Assembly: GCA_003136795.1 (NCBI GenBank)
Contig: PLDP01000019.1
Location: 1 to 6,258, forward strand
Source: Actinomycetota bacterium
GTDB taxonomy: Bacteria > Actinomycetota > Thermoleophilia > Gaiellales > Gaiellaceae
DNA: 6,258 nucleotides
Direction of reading: 5' to 3'
Position numbers and translations under genes: made by a program. The notes below the pieces were generated by a model. That model was not told the origin of the DNA, did not search any database, and saw only the letters and a program-made list of their open reading frames with translations. Position 1 is the first letter of the stretch. Every line of letters starts with the position of its first letter. Shown in pieces: positions 5,318 to 6,258 of the stretch.

Positions 5318-5334
5318 TCCGTCGAGCCTACGTC

Positions 5335-6258
5335 TCACGCGACCTCCACCGGCCGCCCGGTCGGGAGGCTGACCCGCACGGTCGTTCCCTCGCCCGGCCG
5401 CGAGCTGACCTCGATCGTGCCGCCGAGCGCTTGCACCGCGTCACGCGCGATCGGCAGGCCGAGGCCGAAGCCGCCCTCCTCCGCGTCGCCGGCGCGGTAG
5501 AAGCGGTCGAAGATTCGCGCCTGATCGGCCGGCGCGATGCCCTTGCCGCGGTCGACCACGTCGACGTTGACGCGCCCGTCCGGGGCCGCCGCGGCGCGCA
5601 GGACGACGGCGTTCCCTTCTCCATGCCGCACGGCATTCGCGACCAGGTTCGAGAGCGCCTGCTCGAGCAGGTCGCGGTCGGCGGCGACCACAAGCTCCGG
5701 CGGGCAGTCGACGGCGATCTCGACGCCGGGGTGCGGGACGGCCGCCACGACGCGCTCGAGCACACTCGCCAGCTCGAGGCTCGCGAGCCGCGGCGACTCC
5801 TGCCGGGCCTCCGAACGCGCCAGGATCAGTAGCGCGTGTGTGAGCCGGGTGAGCCGTGCCGCCTCCGTCTCGATCACGCGCAGGAAGTCGTCTCGCGCGC
5901 CGGAGTCGTCCTTGGCGCCTGTCTGCAGCATCTCGATCGCCGTGACGATCGAGGCGAGCGGCGTGCGCAGCTCGTGCGCAGCGTTGGTGGCAAACTCACG
6001 CTGTGCGCGCTCGGCGCGCTCGCGCTGCGATTCGTCCGTGAGGACGACGATGACCGTCTCGGCTCCTGCTCCCGGCGGAATGCCGGAGACGAGCAGCGTC
6101 CGCTCGTCGTCCGCCGCGAGGCGAAGCTGCGCCGGGATCTCCGAGGCGAACACGTCGATCACGAAACGTTGGATGTCCTGGGCGAGCTTGCTCGTGGTGA
6201 GGTCGGAGCCGAGCAGGTCTCGCGCACGGCCGTTCGCGAACTCGACCGTCAGGTCGCG
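5335..6258 (-). CDS. Sensor histidine kinase, PAS plus HisKA plus HATPase_c (N-terminus beyond the window)
   Basis: The last 307 residues of a sensor kinase are present; the reading frame is open to the right edge. Counting from that edge, residues 1-75 look like a PAS fold (DLTVEFANGRARDLLGSD, ending VIVVLTDESQRE). The dimerisation and phospho-acceptor segment follows, with His95 in NAAHELRTPLAS. The ATP-binding domain has an N box (LEQALSNLVANAVRHGEG, Asn204 and Asn208), G1 (VDRGKGI, Asp236), an F box (IFDRFYRA), and G2 (GGFGLGLPIA). All residues needed for autophosphorylation are intact. The layout is PhoR/ResE-like; any transmembrane or extracellular sensor part lies outside the window. 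A GTG inside the PAS region at 6162 is not the real start, because the PAS homology runs through it. The kinase precedes its regulator, with the hairpin repeat between them; the stimulus is unknown. Confidence 0.95.
   Translation of the reverse strand, partial: RDLTVEFANGRARDLLGSDLTTSKLAQDIQRFVIDVFASEIPAQLRLAADDERTLLVSGIPPGAGAETVIVVLTDESQRERAERAQREFATNAAHELRTPLASIVTAIEMLQTGAKDDSGARDDFLRVIETEAARLTRLTHALLILARSEARQESPRLASLELASVLERVVAAVPHPGVEIAVDCPPELVVAADRDLLEQALSNLVANAVRHGEGNAVVLRAAAAPDGRVNVDVVDRGKGIAPADQARIFDRFYRAGDAEEGGFGLGLPIARDAVQALGGTIEVSSRPGEGTTVRVSLPTGRPVEVA

Larger units (their letters stand above)
5215..5334 (-). repeat. Three-unit, 40-bp period hairpin repeat between kinase and regulator genes
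   Basis: This fills the 130-base gap between the kinase stop and the regulator start. Units begin at 5215, 5255 and 5295, each with GGCG on the plus strand. Units 1 and 2 agree at 33 of 40 positions by eye; unit 3 is much more diverged. Each can fold: a perfect 9-bp stem with a 3-base loop at 5215-5235, another at 5255-5275, and a weaker bulged stem at 5289-5317. The one stem difference between units 1 and 2 (C to T at position 5, G to A at position 17) preserves pairing. Unit 3 also holds GAGCCTACG twice (5298-5306, 5324-5332) and GAGCCTCCG once (5313-5321). I found no coding sense in it. It may be an RNA regulatory element, a processing site, or a copy of a dispersed REP-like repeat. Listed on the minus strand because it would be transcribed that way with the operon. 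Confidence 0.75.

Noticed and set aside
5215..5334. CRISPR array or intrinsic terminator
   Set aside because: The units are diverged palindromic 40-mers without separate spacers, which is not CRISPR. No T run follows any stem on either strand, so a classical terminator is not supported.
4972..5832. Plus-strand 286-codon frame across the hairpin repeat and kinase
   Set aside because: It is antisense to clear regulator and kinase domains, with Arg/Ala/Pro-rich composition and no recognisable motif; high G+C keeps such frames open.

Overview
The window is about two-thirds G+C with strong G/C preference at third codon positions. It is densely packed: genes lie on both strands with gaps of a few tens of bases, and some ends overlap. 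GTG starts occur. TAnnnT boxes sit 6 to 8 bases upstream of start codons that lack a Shine-Dalgarno sequence, which suggests leaderless transcription. Together these point to a high-G+C actinobacterial-type chromosome, perhaps a deep lineage such as Thermoleophilia. That placement is inference. There are no transposases, phage genes, tRNAs, rRNAs or CRISPR arrays.

Left part (1-1999), metabolic genes. The C-terminal end of an aldehyde dehydrogenase of the gamma-aminobutyraldehyde dehydrogenase type runs in from the left edge. Its stop shares one base with the start of a small glyoxalase/VOC protein that keeps all four metal ligands. The VOC gene ends tail-to-tail against an aldo/keto reductase on the minus strand, the two stops overlapping within CTAG. 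The aldo/keto reductase diverges from a MaoC-like hot-dog protein across only 30 bases, which hold two TAnnnT boxes placed symmetrically about a TATCGATA palindrome.

Middle (1932-3680). A minus-strand membrane-dipeptidase-family (M19) metallopeptidase overlaps the end of the MaoC gene by 68 bp. It diverges from a stand-alone receiver protein (CheY-like, no output domain) across 41 bases. Between that receiver and the next operon lies a minus-strand relic of a second receiver, with most of its middle deleted and a frameshift after the phosphorylation-site motif.

Right part (3681-6258), a minus-strand signalling/transport operon read from the right edge: a PAS-containing histidine kinase (N-terminus outside the window), an OmpR/PhoB-type response regulator, then a TauE/SafE-family membrane exporter starting 3 bases after the regulator's stop. 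The kinase and regulator are separated by 130 bases that are not empty. They hold three units of a 40-bp period, each able to form a hairpin. The first two have perfect 9-bp stems, and the one stem difference between them is compensated on the other arm. The last hairpin in transcript order ends against the regulator's ribosome binding site. This element is the most interesting non-coding structure in the window. No evidently new multi-gene system is visible.
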